Assembly (NCBI GenBank): GCA_016209245.1
Contig: JACQWN010000621.1
Span: 1-15,928, forward strand
Length of the DNA stretch: 15,928 bases
Direction: 5' to 3'
Source of the DNA: Bacteroidia bacterium
GTDB taxonomy: Bacteria; Bacteroidota; Bacteroidia; Bacteroidales; BM523
Under the pieces are notes generated by a model. That model ran no database searches and was not told where the DNA came from. It was given only the letters and a program-made list of their open reading frames with translations. The stretch's first letter is position 1; every line of letters begins with the position of its first letter. Of the stretch, positions 15,356 to 15,928 are shown in pieces. The position numbers were made by a program, and so were the translations under genes.

Positions 15356-15551
15356 CTATTTAGGTATGGACGTTATTATCCCACCGAAGTACGAAAAAAC
15401 TACGAACTTACGAATTACGAACGATAAACATAGTGTGATGTTCAATCAGATTGTAAATATTTATCAATCTGTAAATTCGTAATTCGTAAATTCGTAAAAA
15501 ATTCGTACTTCGATGGGATAATCCGTATAAAATTATATTGACCTAAATAGT
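15356..15551. mobile_element. MITE-like palindromic element, copy 2
   Basis: The 196-bp element has ends CTATTTAGGT / ACCTAAATAG and is flanked on both sides by TAA, a possible 3-bp target duplication. Inner arms (TTATCCCACCGAAGTACGAA / TTCGTACTTCGATGGGATAA, with TTACGAATTACGAA / TTCGTAATTCGTAA) match copy 1. Its right arm read inverted is closest to the left arm of copy 1 (CTATTTAGGTCAAT...TTATCCC), so the two copies lie in opposite orientation. The centre carries a private hairpin (CAGATTG / CAATCTG). No coding capacity. Confidence 0.78.
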
Positions 15552-15571
15552 AACAATTTTTTTTTATTTAT

Positions 15572-15579
15572 ATATTTGT
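15572..15579 (+). promoter_or_regulatory. Candidate -7 box for the surface-protein gene
   Basis: TATATTTG fits TAnnTTTG and lies 46 bp before the ATG. The position expected for the -33 element (about 15549-15552) falls in the last bases of the MITE-like element and lacks TTG. Confidence 0.45.
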
Positions 15580-15625
15580 CCGAAATTAAAAACAACCTCT
15601 AAACCATTAATTGAAACATACAAAA

Positions 15626-15928
15626 ATGAGAACCAAAAAAGGAAAAATTCTGACAGGATTAACATTAGGGTTAATTCTAATAATGCAATTACCTGAAATA
15701 AAATCGCAGAATATTGCAATTACGGATGACAATGGATATACGGCAGACAGTTCAGCAATGCTTGACATAAAATCCATAACAAAAGGAATACTGATTCCTC
15801 GTTTAACAACGGTCCAACGAAATAGTGTAGTTAATCCGGCAAAAGGTCTTCTTGTTTTTGATTCAGATGAAAACAGCTTTTATTTTTTTAATGGAACATC
15901 GTGGCTTAATCTTTCGATAGAAGGAGAT
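15626..15928 (+). CDS. Exported surface/tail-fibre-like protein, N-terminal part only
   Basis: The frame is open from the ATG to the right edge (101 codons). It begins with a signal peptide (KKGKILTGLTLGLILIMQL) probably cleaved near residues 27-29. Then come SSAMLDIKSITKGILIPRLT (42-61), TTVQRNSVVNPAKGLLVFDSD (61-81) and FYFFNGTSWLNLS (85-97). This pattern opens many large exported Bacteroidota proteins whose later parts are repeat or tail-fibre-like domains; the function of this one cannot be read from the fragment. The start codon choice is supported by the signal peptide and by the -7 box 46 bp upstream. Confidence 0.8.
   Translation, partial: MRTKKGKILTGLTLGLILIMQLPEIKSQNIAITDDNGYTADSSAMLDIKSITKGILIPRLTTVQRNSVVNPAKGLLVFDSDENSFYFFNGTSWLNLSIEGD

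Larger units (their letters stand above)
15196..15625. other. Divergent intergenic region between tumA-like gene and surface-protein gene
   Basis: The 430 bp contain the likely tumAE promoter at the left, the second MITE-like element (15356-15551) and the -7 box of the right-hand gene. About 100 bp (15240-15350) show nothing recognisable. Confidence 0.7.

Overview
The window looks like a chromosomal segment of an AT-rich member of the Bacteroidota, probably an environmental or anaerobic lineage with a type IX secretion system (T9SS). The evidence is a T9SS type A C-terminal sorting domain, several promoters of the Bacteroidota form (TTG, about 19-21 bp, TAnnTTTG), starts without Shine-Dalgarno sequences, and long palindromic intergenic repeats. 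I cannot name a genus.

Layout. Positions 1-3784 (minus strand) hold a two-gene unit: a beta-propeller (SBBP-type) protein with a T9SS sorting tail, broken by a frameshift in an 11-base G tract, followed 18 bp later by a subtilisin-like (S8) protease that runs off the left edge. Positions 3785-4981 are a repeat-rich gene-free stretch. It holds a 135-bp palindrome, a second copy of the last 108 bp of the sorting-domain gene, 22-bp units nested in 93-bp tandem repeats, and a small coding remnant. Positions 4982-7700 (plus) carry pdxA (vitamin B6 synthesis) and a large fold-type II PLP enzyme, separated by a MITE-like palindrome. Positions 7714-12077 (minus) carry an AAA-ATPase-like/PD-(D/E)XK protein, ruvB, and a hipBA-type toxin-antitoxin pair with a clear promoter and operator. 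Positions 12078-12688 are gene-free with palindromic repeats. Positions 12689-14230 (plus) encode a histidine/aromatic ammonia-lyase whose cofactor-forming Ser is Cys. Positions 14516-15195 (minus) encode a TumA/TumE-type toxin-antitoxin pair. Positions 15356-15551 hold a second, inverted copy of the MITE-like element, directly upstream of a surface/tail-fibre-like gene cut by the right edge.

How it fits together. Housekeeping genes (pdxA, ruvB, the lyase) alternate with defence or addiction-type modules (hipBA, tumAE, the AAA/PD-(D/E)XK protein) and exported surface proteins. Palindromic elements occupy most of the gaps. pdxA could supply cofactor to the adjacent PLP enzyme, but the repeat between them argues against calling this an operon without data. 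I do not see a clearly new multi-gene system. The observations most worth checking are the Cys-type MIO lyase, the duplicated sorting-tail sequence beside a palindrome, the G11 tract, the 22-bp/93-bp repeat array and the MITE-like family.
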